A DNA stretch of 64,000 nt from Rhodovibrionaceae bacterium (GTDB taxonomy: Bacteria > Pseudomonadota > Alphaproteobacteria > Kiloniellales > DSM-21159), in contig JANQMX010000058.1 of the NCBI GenBank assembly GCA_028279885.1, positions 248,001-312,000 of the forward strand, read 5' to 3'. Position numbers and translations under genes: made by a program. This document shows, piece by piece, positions 9,656 to 18,994 of the stretch. Every line of letters begins with the position of its first letter. Within the stretch, counting starts at the first letter, position 1. The notes under the pieces are model-generated. The model saw only the letters and a program-made list of their open reading frames with translations. It had not been told where the DNA came from and made no database searches.

Positions 9656-9919
9656 TCAGCGCTGTCGGCACTCCACCTTCGTTTGGGTATCGAGATCGCC
9701 GGCATCGACCTTTGTCAGTTGGGCCCAAAACGCCTTGGCGTTCTCCTCATGCCATGAGCGAAACTGTGGTCCCCAATTGCGGCGAGCGTTCTCGCAGGTC
9801 GCCATATCCGCCATCGGCACGATCTCGACGATTGTGGACATACCGACTTGGTTCGGTTGTCCTTCCGGCGTGAAGGCGTTCAAGCTCAGGGTCACTGCAA
9901 TCACCAGCGACGTCGTCAT
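9656..9919 (-). CDS. Small putative exported protein of unknown function
   Basis: An 87-residue frame with a good ribosome site (GAGGTAGGG shortly before the ATG at 9919). The first 15 residues are hydrophobic (TTSLVIAVTLSLNAF) and could be a short signal peptide, although no basic residue precedes them. The rest is polar, with two cysteines (in ATCENARRNW and at VECRQR near the end) that could form a disulfide in the periplasm. I do not recognise a family. It stands divergent from comEC and upstream of the RusA-like gene on the same strand. Confidence 0.55.
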   Translation of the reverse strand: MTTSLVIAVTLSLNAFTPEGQPNQVGMSTIVEIVPMADMATCENARRNWGPQFRSWHEENAKAFWAQLTKVDAGDLDTQTKVECRQR

Positions 9920-10105
9920 CAGCCCTACCTCTTGTTTCTTGTCGTTCGAACGGACCTACCATCTTCGCGGCCCATGGCCATTACACAACCAACCTATAGT
10001 AAGTAATGACTCTCATGGCCTTCTGCTCTGCGGACTTCGGGTCGTTTCCTCCTGCGGGGCAGATAGCATAAGGTTGTGCCTTGGGCTGCCTTGATGGGGT
10101 AGGGG

Positions 10106-12310
10106 GTGTCACAAGCCTACGGCAACGCCGGACAATCGAATGCCTTGGGGTCGGGCCGGCGTTTCGGCCGAGTCTCGGCATGGATCGGGTGCGCCCTGCT
10201 CGCCGAGCGCGACCGCTGGATCCTCTGGTGCCCGGTCGGCCTTGGCTGTGGCATCGCGCTCTACTTCGCCCTGCCGCGGGAGCCGGCACCGGAGTGGGGT
10301 ATCACCGCACTGGTCCTGGCTGTCGTCGCGGGCTGGCTGTCTCGCCGCAACGCCGCGCTGCTTGGCCTCTGCCTCTGTCTTGGGCTGGTCTTCGCCGGTT
10401 TTTCTCTGGCGCAGTGGCGCACCGCGACGGTCGCCGCCCCGGTTTTGACCGAGGAGACGCGGGCGCTCTGGCTGACCGCTCGTGTCCTGCGCGTCGAGGA
10501 GCGGCAAACCCGCGTGCGTCTGCTGCTCGAGCAGCCGATTGTCGAGGGGCCGAGCAGCTTGCCGCGGCTGGAGCGCCTTCGTCTCTCCATGGCCTCCAAG
10601 CGCCTGGCGATTGAGCCTGGAGATTGGCTCCGGCTGCGCGCGGTCCTGCGACCGCCGAGCCCGCCGGTCGCACCGGGCAGCTACGACTTCGCCCGGCGCG
10701 CCTACTTCGAGCGCATCGGGGCCGTCGGTTTCGTGCTGGGCCATGCAGAGCCGGCGACGGCGCCGGCCGGGCTGGCCGCACCGCCAGGCCTGTTCAACGA
10801 AATCACTGCGCGCTGGGAGCGGCTGCGCCAGCGCATTTCGCAACGCCTGCGCGCTGACCTCGGGGGACAGGAAGGGGCTGTGGCCGCCGCCCTCATTGTC
10901 GGCGACCGCAGCGGCTTGAGCGAGGCGACGACCCAGAACCTGCGCGATTCCGGACTGGCGCACCTGCTTGCCATCTCCGGCCTGCATCTCGGCCTGATGG
11001 CCGGGACCTTCTTCTTCGCCATGCGCTTCCTTCTCGCACTCGTCCCGCCATTGGCACTGCGCTATCAGATCAAGAAGTGGGCGGCGGTGGGGGCTCTGAT
11101 CGTCGCTTTCGTCTACATGCTGCTGGCCGGCGCCACCGTGCCGGCGCAGCGCGCCTTCCTGATGATCGCCATCGTCTTCTTGGCCATCCTCATTGACCGC
11201 AACGCCATCTCCCTGCGGCTGGTGGCTTGGGCGGCGACCGTGCTTCTCGTCTTCAGCCCGGAGCTATTGCTGTCAGTCAGCTTCCAGCTGTCCTTCGCCG
11301 CCGTCGCCTGCCTGGTGGCAGCCTACGAGCAGATCAGCGCCCGGCGCCGGCTGGCAACAGGAGGCTGGCTGGGGGCCGGGGAGAGCGGATGGCTGCAGGG
11401 CCTGACTCGCTACCTCGGCAACGTTGGCCTGGCTACCGTGATCGCCACCCTGGCGACCACGCCTTTCGCCGTCTACCACTTCAACCGCCTGGCCTGGTTC
11501 GGTCTCTTGGCCAATCTGATCGCCGTGCCGGTCACGGCGCTCTGGATCATGCCCTTGGCTCTGGTGACGCTCCTGCTCATGCCGCTTGGCCTTGAAGGCC
11601 CGGTCGTCTTTCTCATGGGGCTTGGTATCACCCTGTTGCTCTGGGTGGCCGAAACGGTGGCAGGTTGGCCTGGCGCAATTTCTCTGCTGCCCTCCATCAC
11701 GCCGCTCGGCCTCGGTCTTCTCGTCATGGGTGGACTCTGGCTGATCATCTGGCGGCGACGCTGGCGCTGGCTCGGCCTGCCCTTCGTGTTGGCCGGCTGG
11801 AGCACCGTCGCCCTGCACAGCCCGCCGCACGTCCTGGTCTCACAGGAGGCGAGGCTGATCGCGCTCCTGGGGCCCGACGGCGGCTACTATTTCAACCGTC
11901 TGAGGGGCGGGCGCTTCGTGCGCGAAAGCTGGCTGGAGGACCAGGGCGAGGACAAGTCTGCGGCCGCGAACCGCGGTTTCGATGCCGCTGTTGGAGACTG
12001 GCTGCACTGCGACGCGCTCGGATGCCGTGCCGTACTGGCCGGGCGCAGCGTTGCGCTTGTCCGGCAACCCCTGGCGTTTCAGGAAGACTGCCGGCGCAGC
12101 GATATCGTGGTCAGCTTCTCTCCGGCGCCGCAGGCTTGTGCAACGGCTCGCAGCCCGCCGGCGCTGGTGATCGACGGTAGCCGTCTGGCGAAAGATAAGG
12201 CGCTGTCGATCTGGCTAGATGAGGAAGAGGTCAGGCTGAGCAGCGTCGCTCAGGTGAGCGGCCAGCGGCCCTGGGCCTGGTGGAGCCGTATAGAGCTTGG
12301 CGCGCCCTAA
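10106..12310 (+). CDS. comEC: ComEC/Rec2 family DNA-uptake channel protein
   Basis: Polytopic inner-membrane protein of the ComEC/Rec2 family, which passes single-stranded DNA into the cytoplasm during natural transformation. An N-terminal soluble insert (DUF4131-like, about residues 60-220) is followed by the Competence domain with the typical [15 protein letters not shown] and [12 protein letters not shown] motifs and about ten membrane helices. The C-terminal 170 residues show no HxHxDH motif, so the metallo-beta-lactamase-like part seen in firmicute ComEC is degenerate here, as in many alphaproteobacteria. Start is GTG 10106 after a G-rich GGGGTAGGG site. The stop (12308-12310) overlaps the convergent lexA stop. 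No other competence gene is in view. Confidence 0.88.
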   Translation: MSQAYGNAGQSNALGSGRRFGRVSAWIGCALLAERDRWILWCPVGLGCGIALYFALPREPAPEWGITALVLAVVAGWLSRRNAALLGLCLCLGLVFAGFSLAQWRTATVAAPVLTEETRALWLTARVLRVEERQTRVRLLLEQPIVEGPSSLPRLERLRLSMASKRLAIEPGDWLRLRAVLRPPSPPVAPGSYDFARRAYFERIGAVGFVLGHAEPATAPAGLAAPPGLFNEITARWERLRQRISQRLRADLGGQEGAVAAALIVGDRSGLSEATTQNLRDSGLAHLLAISGLHLGLMAGTFFFAMRFLLALVPPLALRYQIKKWAAVGALIVAFVYMLLAGATVPAQRAFLMIAIVFLAILIDRNAISLRLVAWAATVLLVFSPELLLSVSFQLSFAAVACLVAAYEQISARRRLATGGWLGAGESGWLQGLTRYLGNVGLATVIATLATTPFAVYHFNRLAWFGLLANLIAVPVTALWIMPLALVTLLLMPLGLEGPVVFLMGLGITLLLWVAETVAGWPGAISLLPSITPLGLGLLVMGGLWLIIWRRRWRWLGLPFVLAGWSTVALHSPPHVLVSQEARLIALLGPDGGYYFNRLRGGRFVRESWLEDQGEDKSAAANRGFDAAVGDWLHCDALGCRAVLAGRSVALVRQPLAFQEDCRRSDIVVSFSPAPQACATARSPPALVIDGSRLAKDKALSIWLDEEEVRLSSVAQVSGQRPWAWWSRIELGAP

Positions 12311-13014
12311 TAGCTGCGCAAGAGGCCAACTAGGTGGCCCTGGATCTGCACGCGGTCGGGCGGGAAGAGCCGCGGCTCATAGTTCTTGTTGGCCGGTTCG
12401 AGGGCAATGGCGCCGCCACGGCGGCGAAAGCGCTTCAAGGTGACCTCTTCGTTGTCCACCAGGGCAACGACGATGGCGCCGTTGTCGGCGCTGTTGCTGC
12501 GCTCGATGATCACCGTGTCGCCGTCGAGGATGCCGGCTTCCATCATGGAGTCGCCCTCGACCACCAGGGCGTAGTGTTCGCCGCGCCCCAGCATATGCGG
12601 CGGCACATCGACATAGTTCGCGCTGTCGCGCAGCGCTTCGATCGGCGTGCCGGCGGCGATCTTGCCGTAAAGCGGCAGGCTGCGGCCCTCGTTACCGCGC
12701 ACCTGGGAGGTGCGGCCAGTGAGCGCGCTCGGGCGGGTCAGCCCCCCTTCGATCACGTTGGGATGGAAACGGGAGACAGGCTGCGGCTTGCCGGTGGTGC
12801 TGTCGGGCAGGCGCAAGACTTCGATGGCACGCGCCCGGTGCGGCAGGCGGCGAATGAAGCTGCGTTCTTCCAGCGCGGTGATCAGGCGGTGGATGCCGGA
12901 CTTGGAACGGAGGCCGAGTGCCTCCTTCATCTCGTCGAAGGAGGGCGAAACGCCATTCTTTGCCAGGTAGTCTTGCAAGAAAACGAGCAACTGGTGCTGC
13001 TTCCTGGTCAGCAT
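12307..13014 (-). CDS. lexA: SOS repressor LexA
   Basis: Transcriptional repressor of DNA-damage genes that cuts itself when RecA is active. The N-terminal winged helix carries [30 protein letters not shown]. The cleavage site Ala121-Gly122 lies in KIAAGTP, the catalytic serine is S156 in [10 protein letters not shown] and the lysine is K194 in EVTLKRF. I chose the start at MLTRKQHQ (13014), the family's conserved first residues; an in-frame ATG three codons upstream is possible. Length is 235 residues. The gene lies 120 bp downstream of moeA on the same strand, with a possible LexA site between. Its stop codon shares bases with the comEC stop on the other strand. Confidence 0.95.
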   Translation of the reverse strand: MLTRKQHQLLVFLQDYLAKNGVSPSFDEMKEALGLRSKSGIHRLITALEERSFIRRLPHRARAIEVLRLPDSTTGKPQPVSRFHPNVIEGGLTRPSALTGRTSQVRGNEGRSLPLYGKIAAGTPIEALRDSANYVDVPPHMLGRGEHYALVVEGDSMMEAGILDGDTVIIERSNSADNGAIVVALVDNEEVTLKRFRRRGGAIALEPANKNYEPRLFPPDRVQIQGHLVGLLRSY

Positions 13015-13094
13015 AGGTTCCACCCCCGCGCCGCTGATAACCCTGAGACTTGAAGTAGTTTGAAGTTAGATTATACGTGGTATGTACGTCAAGT

Positions 13095-13109
13095 GTTCTC
13101 TTTTCGATC
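13095..13109 (-). promoter_or_regulatory. Possible LexA operator upstream of lexA
   Basis: On the minus strand the bases read GATC-N7-GAAC. The alphaproteobacterial LexA box is GAAC-N7-GAAC (GTTC-N7-GTTC on the other strand), so this is one mismatch from consensus. It sits about 80 bp upstream of the lexA start, inside the AT-richer 13015-13134 gap that separates lexA from moeA, a fitting place for autoregulation. A direct repeat TTGAAGT...TTGAAGT also lies nearer the gene (within 13050-13070) and could be an alternative site. Confidence 0.4.
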
Positions 13110-13134
13110 TCTTTTTTGACCTATCGTCCCGATA

Positions 13135-14331
13135 CTAGTCAAGCAGCAATACGGGGACGAATTCACCGGCTTGTATAGCCGGCGCGTGCGGCGCGCGCAC
13201 GATCAGGCAATCGGCACGGGAAAGCGTACGCAGCATGGAGCTGTCTTGTTTGGGAAACGGGACGGCACTGAGTTGGCCTTCCGGGCCGCTCTCCAACGTC
13301 GCCCGCATATAGTCCTGCCGCTTGTCGTTGGCAGGCAGCGGCGCCATCAGTTCGGCGGTGCCGAGGCGGTGCGGCGGCCGGGTGAGACCCAGCATGCGTT
13401 CCATCGCCGGGCGCACGAAGAGCAGGCCACAGACCAAGGACGAGACGGGATTGCCGGGCAGGCCGATCATCGGCGTCTTGCCGAGGTGGCCGAACATCAG
13501 GGGTTTGCCCGGGCGCATGGCAATGCGCCAAAAATCAAGCGAAAGCTGCTCTTCGGCCAGCACCGCGCGCACCAGATCGTGGTCGCCGACCGAGGCGCCG
13601 CCGGTGGTCAGCAGCAGGTCGGCACCCTCCGCGCCGGCGGCAAGGCGCTCTAGAGAGTCGCGGTTGTCGGCGGCGATGCCGAGGTTGATCGGTTCGCCGC
13701 CGCAGTCCCGCACCAGGGCCGAGAGCGCGATGGCGTTGGAGCTGACAATCTGGCTCGGCCGACGCTGCTCGCCCGGCATGACCAGCTCGTCACCGGTGGA
13801 CAGGATGGCGACGCGCGGCCGCCGGTGAACGGAAACCCAGGGTACGTCCATCGCGGCGATCAGGCCGACGTGACGCGGCGTCAGCCAGGTACCGGCCTCG
13901 ACCCCAGGATCGCCTTCACTGAAGTCCAGCCCGCGTGCGCGGACATAGACACCGCGGGACGGTACTTCTTTGACGACGACCTCGTCGCCGTCTTGGTCCG
14001 TGTCCTCTTGAATGACGATGCTGTCCGCACCCTCCGGCAGCGGCGCCCCGGTGAAGATGCGCACCGCCTCGCCGGCGCCGAGCGGCCGCTCGAAGAGACT
14101 GCCGGCGGGCACCGCGCCGACCACGCGCAATCGCGCCGGCGCCTGGGGCAGGTCGGCTGCCCGCACGGCATAGCCGTCCATGGCCGAGACAGCGTGAGGC
14201 GGCTGGGTGATGCGTGCCGTGACCGCTGCGGCGAGGACGCGGCCGAAGGCTTCGTCAACGCTGACGGTCTCGGCGGGCAGAGGGGAGAAGGCGGCGAGAA
14301 TGCGCGCCAGGGCTTCGTCCACCGACAGCAT
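13135..14331 (-). CDS. moeA: Molybdopterin molybdenumtransferase MoeA
   Basis: Inserts molybdenum into adenylylated molybdopterin, the last step of molybdenum cofactor synthesis. The 398-residue protein shows the usual domain order: an N-terminal SVDEALARIL segment, a beta-rich part with SAMDGYAVRAADL, a central MoCF domain with ILSTGDEL and LTTGGASVGDHD, and the MIGLPGNPVSSLV motif, then a C-terminal domain. The start follows the moaC stop by 4 bp, so the pair is likely co-translated. It closes the trpG-trpD-trpC-moaC-moeA run, a common arrangement in this class. Normal length, no missing motif. Confidence 0.95.
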   Translation of the reverse strand: MLSVDEALARILAAFSPLPAETVSVDEAFGRVLAAAVTARITQPPHAVSAMDGYAVRAADLPQAPARLRVVGAVPAGSLFERPLGAGEAVRIFTGAPLPEGADSIVIQEDTDQDGDEVVVKEVPSRGVYVRARGLDFSEGDPGVEAGTWLTPRHVGLIAAMDVPWVSVHRRPRVAILSTGDELVMPGEQRRPSQIVSSNAIALSALVRDCGGEPINLGIAADNRDSLERLAAGAEGADLLLTTGGASVGDHDLVRAVLAEEQLSLDFWRIAMRPGKPLMFGHLGKTPMIGLPGNPVSSLVCGLLFVRPAMERMLGLTRPPHRLGTAELMAPLPANDKRQDYMRATLESGPEGQLSAVPFPKQDSSMLRTLSRADCLIVRAPHAPAIQAGEFVPVLLLD

Positions 14332-14335
14332 TTCG

Positions 14336-14812
14336 TCAGTCGGCCTCGTAGCTTCCGGACTTGCCGCCGGATTTGTGGGTCAGGCGGATGTCGCCGATGC
14401 GCATGCCGCGGTCGACCGCCTTGCACATGTCATAGACCGTCAGGGCGGCGACGCTGACGGCGGTCAGGGCTTCCATCTCGACGCCGGTCTTGCCGGTCAG
14501 CTTGCAGGTTGCCTCGATGTCGACGGCGTTGCGCTCCGGGTCGGGCGTCAGCTCGACCTTGACCGAGGTCAGCATCAAGGGATGGCAGAGCGGGACCAGA
14601 TCGGGCGTGCGCTTGGCCGCCATGATGCCGGCCAGGCGCGCCACGGTCAGCACGTCGCCCTTGGGCACGCCGCCGGATTGAATGAGCGCAAGAGTCTCGG
14701 GCGCCATGACGACGCTGCCCCGTGCCGTCGCCCGGCGCTCCGTGTCCTCCTTGGGCGAGACGTCGACCATGGTCGCGCGCCCCTCGGCATCGAGATGGGT
14801 CAGCCGGCTCAT
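14336..14812 (-). CDS. moaC: Cyclic pyranopterin monophosphate synthase MoaC
   Basis: Acts with MoaA to turn GTP into cyclic pyranopterin monophosphate, the first committed intermediate of molybdenum cofactor. The 158-residue protein carries the family motifs [13 protein letters not shown] and [22 protein letters not shown], then the basic KSGGKSG tail. It overlaps the trpC stop by 4 bases (ATGA at 14809-14812) and runs into moeA 4 bp later. Translational coupling is therefore likely from trpD through moeA. No molybdenum-cofactor riboswitch can sit before it because trpC abuts. Confidence 0.96.
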   Translation of the reverse strand: MSRLTHLDAEGRATMVDVSPKEDTERRATARGSVVMAPETLALIQSGGVPKGDVLTVARLAGIMAAKRTPDLVPLCHPLMLTSVKVELTPDPERNAVDIEATCKLTGKTGVEMEALTAVSVAALTVYDMCKAVDRGMRIGDIRLTHKSGGKSGSYEAD

Positions 14813-15621
14813 GCCGCCGCTCCCTCTTGCACGAGCAGGCTCGCGGTGGCGGCCGCAACGTCGGCTTGCCGCATGAGCGACTCGCCAATCAGGAAGGCCT
14901 GGGCGCCGGCCTTGCGCAGCTTCGCGATATCGGCCGGGTTGTAGATGCCGCTTTCCCCGACCAGCAGACGGTCGGCGGGAAAGTCCTTGGCCAGCTCGAT
15001 CGTCGTCGCGAGATCGACCTTCAAGGTCTTAAGGTTGCGGTTGTTGATACCGATAAGAGGCGAGCGCAGGCGCAGCGCGCGCTCGAGCTCTTCGGCGTCG
15101 TGCGCTTCGATCAGCACGTCCATGCCGAGGTCGAGCGCCGTGGCTTCAAGCTCGGCGGCCTGGGCATCCGTCAGCGCCGCCATGATCAGCAGAATACAGT
15201 CGGCGCCGAGCGCGCGGGACTCGACGATCTGATAGGGCTCCAGCATGAAGTCTTTGCGCAGCACCGGCAGATCGACCGCCGCGCGGGCCTGCTTGAGATA
15301 GTCATCGTGGCCCTGAAAGTAGGGCTCGTCGGTCAGCACCGAGAGACAGGTCGCGCCGCCTTCGGCGTAAGCGCGGGCCAGTGTCGCCGGCTCGAAGTCC
15401 TCGCGGATCAAACCCTTGGAGGGCGAGGCTTTCTTGATCTCGCAGATCAGCGCCACGCGGCCCTCGCCGGCGCGGCGGCTCAAGGCCGCATGAAAGCCGC
15501 GCGGCGGTGAGGCCTCTTTCAGCGTGGCTTCTAATCGAGCCAGCGGCTTGGCCGCCTTCTTGGCGGCGACCGCCTCGCGCTTGTCGGCACAGATCTTGGC
15601 GAGCACATCTGTCATAGTCAT
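14809..15621 (-). CDS. trpC: Indole-3-glycerol phosphate synthase
   Basis: Closes the indole ring in tryptophan synthesis, from carboxyphenylamino-deoxyribulose phosphate. It is a single-domain TIM barrel of 270 residues without a fused TrpF. Conserved strands are visible: [13 protein letters not shown] with the catalytic lysine, [46 protein letters not shown] and VGESGI. The ATG at 15621 overlaps the trpD stop by 4 bases; an in-frame ATG two codons on is a minor alternative. It is the third gene in trpG-trpD-trpC-moaC-moeA. Confidence 0.96.
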   Translation of the reverse strand: MTMTDVLAKICADKREAVAAKKAAKPLARLEATLKEASPPRGFHAALSRRAGEGRVALICEIKKASPSKGLIREDFEPATLARAYAEGGATCLSVLTDEPYFQGHDDYLKQARAAVDLPVLRKDFMLEPYQIVESRALGADCILLIMAALTDAQAAELEATALDLGMDVLIEAHDAEELERALRLRSPLIGINNRNLKTLKVDLATTIELAKDFPADRLLVGESGIYNPADIAKLRKAGAQAFLIGESLMRQADVAAATASLLVQEGAAA

Positions 15622-16658
15622 TCGGCCGCGGCCGCCTCCCGGCTGATGGCGACCAGCTTGTCGAGCACCTGGCGCGCGGCACCGCTATCGATGGCGTCGG
15701 CCGCCTGCGCTGCGCCTTCCTTCAGGTCGCTTGCCTTGTCGGCGATGATCAGGGCCGCAGCGGCGCTGAGCACCACGATATCGCGGTAGGGGCCTCTCTC
15801 GCCGGCCAGCAGGGCGTCGATTGCCGCCGCGTTGTACGTCGCATCGCCGCCGGTCAAGTCGCTGAGCTGGCTGCGCGGTAGGCCGGCATCCTCCGGCACC
15901 ACCTCGAAACAGGTCACACGGCCGTCCTTCAGCTCGGCGACCTGCGAGGGGCCGGTGGTCGAAAGCTCGTCGAGGCCGCTGTCGCCGTACACCACCCAGG
16001 CGCGTTCATGGCCCAGGCCCTTGAGCACCTCGGCGAGGGGCTCAATCCAGGCGCTGTCGAAGACACCGATGATCTGCCGCTTGACCCGCGCCGGGTTAGA
16101 GAGCGGCCCGAGCAGGTTGAAGATGGTGCGGGTGCCGAGCTCGACCCGCGTCGGGCCGACGTGGCGCATGGCGGCATGGTGGCGCGGCGCCATCAGGAAG
16201 CAGGTGCCGGCCTCCCACAGGGCCTTGCGCACCAGGGCCTGGTCGGCATCGATGTTCACGCCCAAAGCGGTCAGCACGTCGGCGGCGCCGCTCTTGGAGC
16301 TTTGTGCCTTGTTGCCGTGTTTGGCCACTGGCACGCCGCAGGCGGCGACGACGAAGGCCGTGGCCGTGGAGATGTTGTAGGTGCCCGTGGCGTCGCCGCC
16401 GGTGCCGCAGGTGTCGAGGGCGCCCGGTGGCGCCTCGACGGTCAGCATCTTGGCCCGCATGCTCTTCGCGGCACCCAGGATCTCCGGGACTTGCTCGCCG
16501 CGGACCCGGAGGCCCATCAGGAAGGCGCCAATCTGCGAGGGCGTCGCCGCGCCGGACATGATGATGTCGAAGGCGCCCTCGGCCTGCGCTTCGCTCAGTA
16601 CTGTGCCCTCGGCGACCAGCCGCAGAAGGGCTTTGAGATCGGGACTCTCGCTTGACAT
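15618..16658 (-). CDS. trpD: Anthranilate phosphoribosyltransferase
   Basis: Joins anthranilate and PRPP in tryptophan synthesis. The 346-residue protein has the PRPP-binding glycine loop [18 protein letters not shown], the [21 protein letters not shown] segment and the later [10 protein letters not shown] motif, all in normal order. It starts 11 bp after trpG and overlaps trpC by four bases. No TrpG fusion is present; the amidotransferase is a separate gene upstream. Confidence 0.96.
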   Translation of the reverse strand: MSSESPDLKALLRLVAEGTVLSEAQAEGAFDIIMSGAATPSQIGAFLMGLRVRGEQVPEILGAAKSMRAKMLTVEAPPGALDTCGTGGDATGTYNISTATAFVVAACGVPVAKHGNKAQSSKSGAADVLTALGVNIDADQALVRKALWEAGTCFLMAPRHHAAMRHVGPTRVELGTRTIFNLLGPLSNPARVKRQIIGVFDSAWIEPLAEVLKGLGHERAWVVYGDSGLDELSTTGPSQVAELKDGRVTCFEVVPEDAGLPRSQLSDLTGGDATYNAAAIDALLAGERGPYRDIVVLSAAAALIIADKASDLKEGAAQAADAIDSGAARQVLDKLVAISREAAAAE

Positions 16659-16669
16659 CGCGGCGTCGC

Positions 16670-17275
16670 TCAGGCGTTGGCCGCTTGCCGCAAGGGGGGC
16701 TGGTTGTGGCCGGCGCGACGCAGGAAGTTGCCGAGCAGGGCATGACCATGCTCGGAGGCGATGGATTCCGGATGGAACTGGACGCCGTGCACGGGGCGGG
16801 TCTTATGGCTCAAGCCCATGACGACGCCGTCTTCGGTCCAGGCCGTAACCTCCAGGCAGTCCGGCACGCTGTCCGGCGCCACGGTCAGCGAGTGGTAGCG
16901 CGTTGCGCCGAGCGGTGAGGGCAGGCCCTCGAAGACGCTGCCTTGCTTGTGTTCAATGGGGCTCAGCTTGCCGTGCATGGGCGCCGGCGCCCGCACCACC
17001 TTGCCGCCAAACGCCTGGGCGATGGCCTGATGGCCCAGGCAGACGCCGAGAATGGGCATCTCCTCCGGTGTTGCGGCGATCAGCTCCAGGCAGATGCCGG
17101 CCCGGTCCGGATCGCAGGGGCCGGGCGAGATGATCAGGCCCTGCGGATGCTTGGCGAGCACGTCTTCGACGGCGATCTGATCGTTGCGCCACACCTCGAT
17201 CTCCGCCCCCAGCTCGCCGAGGAAGTGATAGAGGTTGTAGGTGAAGCTGTCGTAGTTATCGATCAGAAGAAACAT
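16670..17275 (-). CDS. trpG: Anthranilate synthase glutamine amidotransferase subunit
   Basis: Supplies ammonia from glutamine to TrpE; in some bacteria it also serves aminodeoxychorismate synthase. The triad is visible: the cysteine in [11 protein letters not shown], and the histidine and glutamate in VQFHPESIA. The N-terminus is the conserved [15 protein letters not shown], so I chose ATG 17275 (201 residues); a GTG three codons upstream (17284) is possible. It leads the trpG-trpD-trpC-moaC-moeA unit. Its partner trpE is not adjacent: an opposite-strand gene lies between. The 152 bp upstream must hold a promoter, but I see no leader peptide rich in tryptophan codons. Confidence 0.94.
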   Translation of the reverse strand: MFLLIDNYDSFTYNLYHFLGELGAEIEVWRNDQIAVEDVLAKHPQGLIISPGPCDPDRAGICLELIAATPEEMPILGVCLGHQAIAQAFGGKVVRAPAPMHGKLSPIEHKQGSVFEGLPSPLGATRYHSLTVAPDSVPDCLEVTAWTEDGVVMGLSHKTRPVHGVQFHPESIASEHGHALLGNFLRRAGHNQPPLRQAANA

Positions 17276-17427
17276 GGCTTTCACTCGCTTGAAGGGCGGC
17301 TGTTATAGCAACGGCATTCGGCGGGCGAAAGCGCCATGCGGCGCGGGCTCGGCGCATTCGGCGAGCCTGCCTTATCCACAGCGCGCCGGTTGGAAAACCA
17401 TAGGGCTTCGCGAAAAATTAAACGAGA

Positions 17428-18843
17428 ATGCTCAACATACTGTCGCTGGGGCTCTTGAGGCGCCTCGGCGAACCAAAGTCTTGTGGAAGCTTATCGAGAG
17501 AACGCATTGTCGTGGCTGGATTTTCTCTGAAGTCGATGAGCTTTCTACGCGCCCCTAAGTTCGGCTTTTCCCTGATCGGCTTGGTTTTCGGGGCCGGGGT
17601 CGCCGCCGGCGCCCTGCTGTCGCCGGAGGCCGAGCTGGAAGGCCAAAACGCCTTTGTGCCGAAGCCTATCGTTGACTCCCAAGAAACGCCCGATCGCGGC
17701 ACGGCCTCCAAGGCCGAAGCCGAGGCACGTGCCAGCCTGTCGCGTGAGCGCGCACCTCTTTCGGTCCTGGTCTCGCGCGAGCGCCGGGAGGTCCGTGCGC
17801 TTGCCCAGGAGGCGCGGGGGCTGGTGGGAGACGCCGGCCTGTCGCAGGAGAGCCGGGAGCTGCTGGCTCTGGCGCGCGAAGAGATCAGGAATGTCGAGCA
17901 GGCGCCGCTCGAGCTGGCCTACGCAGCGCCGTCGAACCTTTGGGCCTTGGGCGATACGCCGCCCAGCAGCGCGTCGTTGGCGCTCCCTGGCGCCGGCACG
18001 GCCGCCCTGGCAGCCCTGACCCCGAGCGCCGGCCAAGCCCAAGGTGTTGAACCAGAGGCCATGCAATCAGCGGCAGTCCCGCGTTTGGGCGAGGACGAAA
18101 GGCTGGCCTGGCGCCGCAACGCGGCCAGGCCGACGGCGCTGCGCGACTGGCCGAAGATCGCCATCGTCATCGATGATCTGGGCAACAACCGCGCGCGCTT
18201 CCGCAGCGTGGCGGCACTGCCCAGTGGCTTGACGCTCTCATTCCTGACCTATGCCGAGGCCATCGAGGAGTTGGCCCAGGAGGCGCGGGCCGCCGGCCAC
18301 GAGGTCATGCTCCACGTGCCAATGGAGCCGCAAGGCGGCAGCCCTGCCGTGCCGGGCTTGCTGTCCTCGTCGCTGCCTGTGGCCGAGCTGGACCGCCGCA
18401 TCGCAAGCGCGCTGTCGCGCCTGCCGCTCGCCGCCGGCGTCAACAATCACATGGGCAGCCGCTTCACCGAGGACCGCGAGAAGATGCGCCGCGTGCTCTC
18501 AGCCGTGCGCTCCAAGGGATTGTTTTTCCTGGATTCAAAGACCTCACCCAAGTCGGCCGGCCTCTCCGTCGCGCGTGAGCTTGGGGTGCCCTCCATCGCC
18601 CGCGACGTCTTCCTCGACCATGAGATCGACGGGCAGGCCATCCGTCGTCAACTGAAGCTTCTGGAGCAAGTGGCGCGGGAGCGCGGCTATGCCGTCGCCA
18701 TCGGCCATCCCCATGCCGCCACCATCGAGGCGCTGCGCGAATGGCTGCCGACCCTGCCCGGCAAGCACCTGACCATCACGCCACTCAGCGATATCATCGC
18801 TTCGCAGCAGGCCGCGACCCAGATCGCCAGCGCCCGGGACTAA
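17428..18843 (+). CDS. Divergent polysaccharide deacetylase (DUF610/YibQ-like), membrane-anchored
   Basis: The C-terminal 230 residues match the divergent polysaccharide deacetylase family: IVIDDLGNN (metal aspartates), MLHVPMEPQG, VNNHMGSRFTEDREKM, FFLDSKTSPKS, RDVFLDHEIDG and the final histidines in AIGHPHAATI. A single membrane segment (FSLIGLVFGAGVAAGALL) lies near the N-terminus. Between them is a low-complexity linker of about 180 residues rich in Ala, Arg and Glu. The catalytic part should therefore face the periplasm and may act on cell-wall glycan. From ATG 17428 it has 471 residues; ATG 17536 would put the membrane segment right at the start and is also plausible. It separates trpG from trpE on the opposite strand. 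Confidence 0.8.
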   Translation: MLNILSLGLLRRLGEPKSCGSLSRERIVVAGFSLKSMSFLRAPKFGFSLIGLVFGAGVAAGALLSPEAELEGQNAFVPKPIVDSQETPDRGTASKAEAEARASLSRERAPLSVLVSRERREVRALAQEARGLVGDAGLSQESRELLALAREEIRNVEQAPLELAYAAPSNLWALGDTPPSSASLALPGAGTAALAALTPSAGQAQGVEPEAMQSAAVPRLGEDERLAWRRNAARPTALRDWPKIAIVIDDLGNNRARFRSVAALPSGLTLSFLTYAEAIEELAQEARAAGHEVMLHVPMEPQGGSPAVPGLLSSSLPVAELDRRIASALSRLPLAAGVNNHMGSRFTEDREKMRRVLSAVRSKGLFFLDSKTSPKSAGLSVARELGVPSIARDVFLDHEIDGQAIRRQLKLLEQVARERGYAVAIGHPHAATIEALREWLPTLPGKHLTITPLSDIIASQQAATQIASARD

Positions 18844-18869
18844 GCGGACTGCACCCGCCACCCCTTAAA

Positions 18870-18970
18870 CTGTCACCCCGGCCTTGAGCCGGGGTCCATT
18901 TCTAAGCCTGTGCCAAGCCTATCCATGGACCCCGGATGTCGCCTCTAGCGAGGCTCCTCCGGGGTGACAG
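18870..18970. repeat. 101-bp palindromic REP-like element
   Basis: The ends are perfect 12-bp inverted repeats, CTGTCACCCCGG (18870-18881) and CCGGGGTGACAG (18959-18970). Inside are another perfect inverted pair, CCGGGGTCCAT (18889-18899) and ATGGACCCCGG (18925-18935), and two local hairpins: CCCCGGC/GCCGGGG (18876-18894) and GCCTC/GAGGC (18941-18954). The whole can fold into a branched cruciform. It lies between the convergent deacetylase and trpE genes. The wording resembles dispersed palindromic repeats common in alphaproteobacterial genomes. No second copy is in this window. It may also act as a two-way terminator. Confidence 0.8.
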
Positions 18971-18994
18971 GCTGTGGTGCGGCTCCACCGACCA

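Noticed and set aside
9943-9952. Palindrome CGTTCGAACG between comEC and the small exported-protein gene
   Set aside because: It is short and the GTTC/GAAC halves are not in LexA-box spacing; expected by chance in a window this size.
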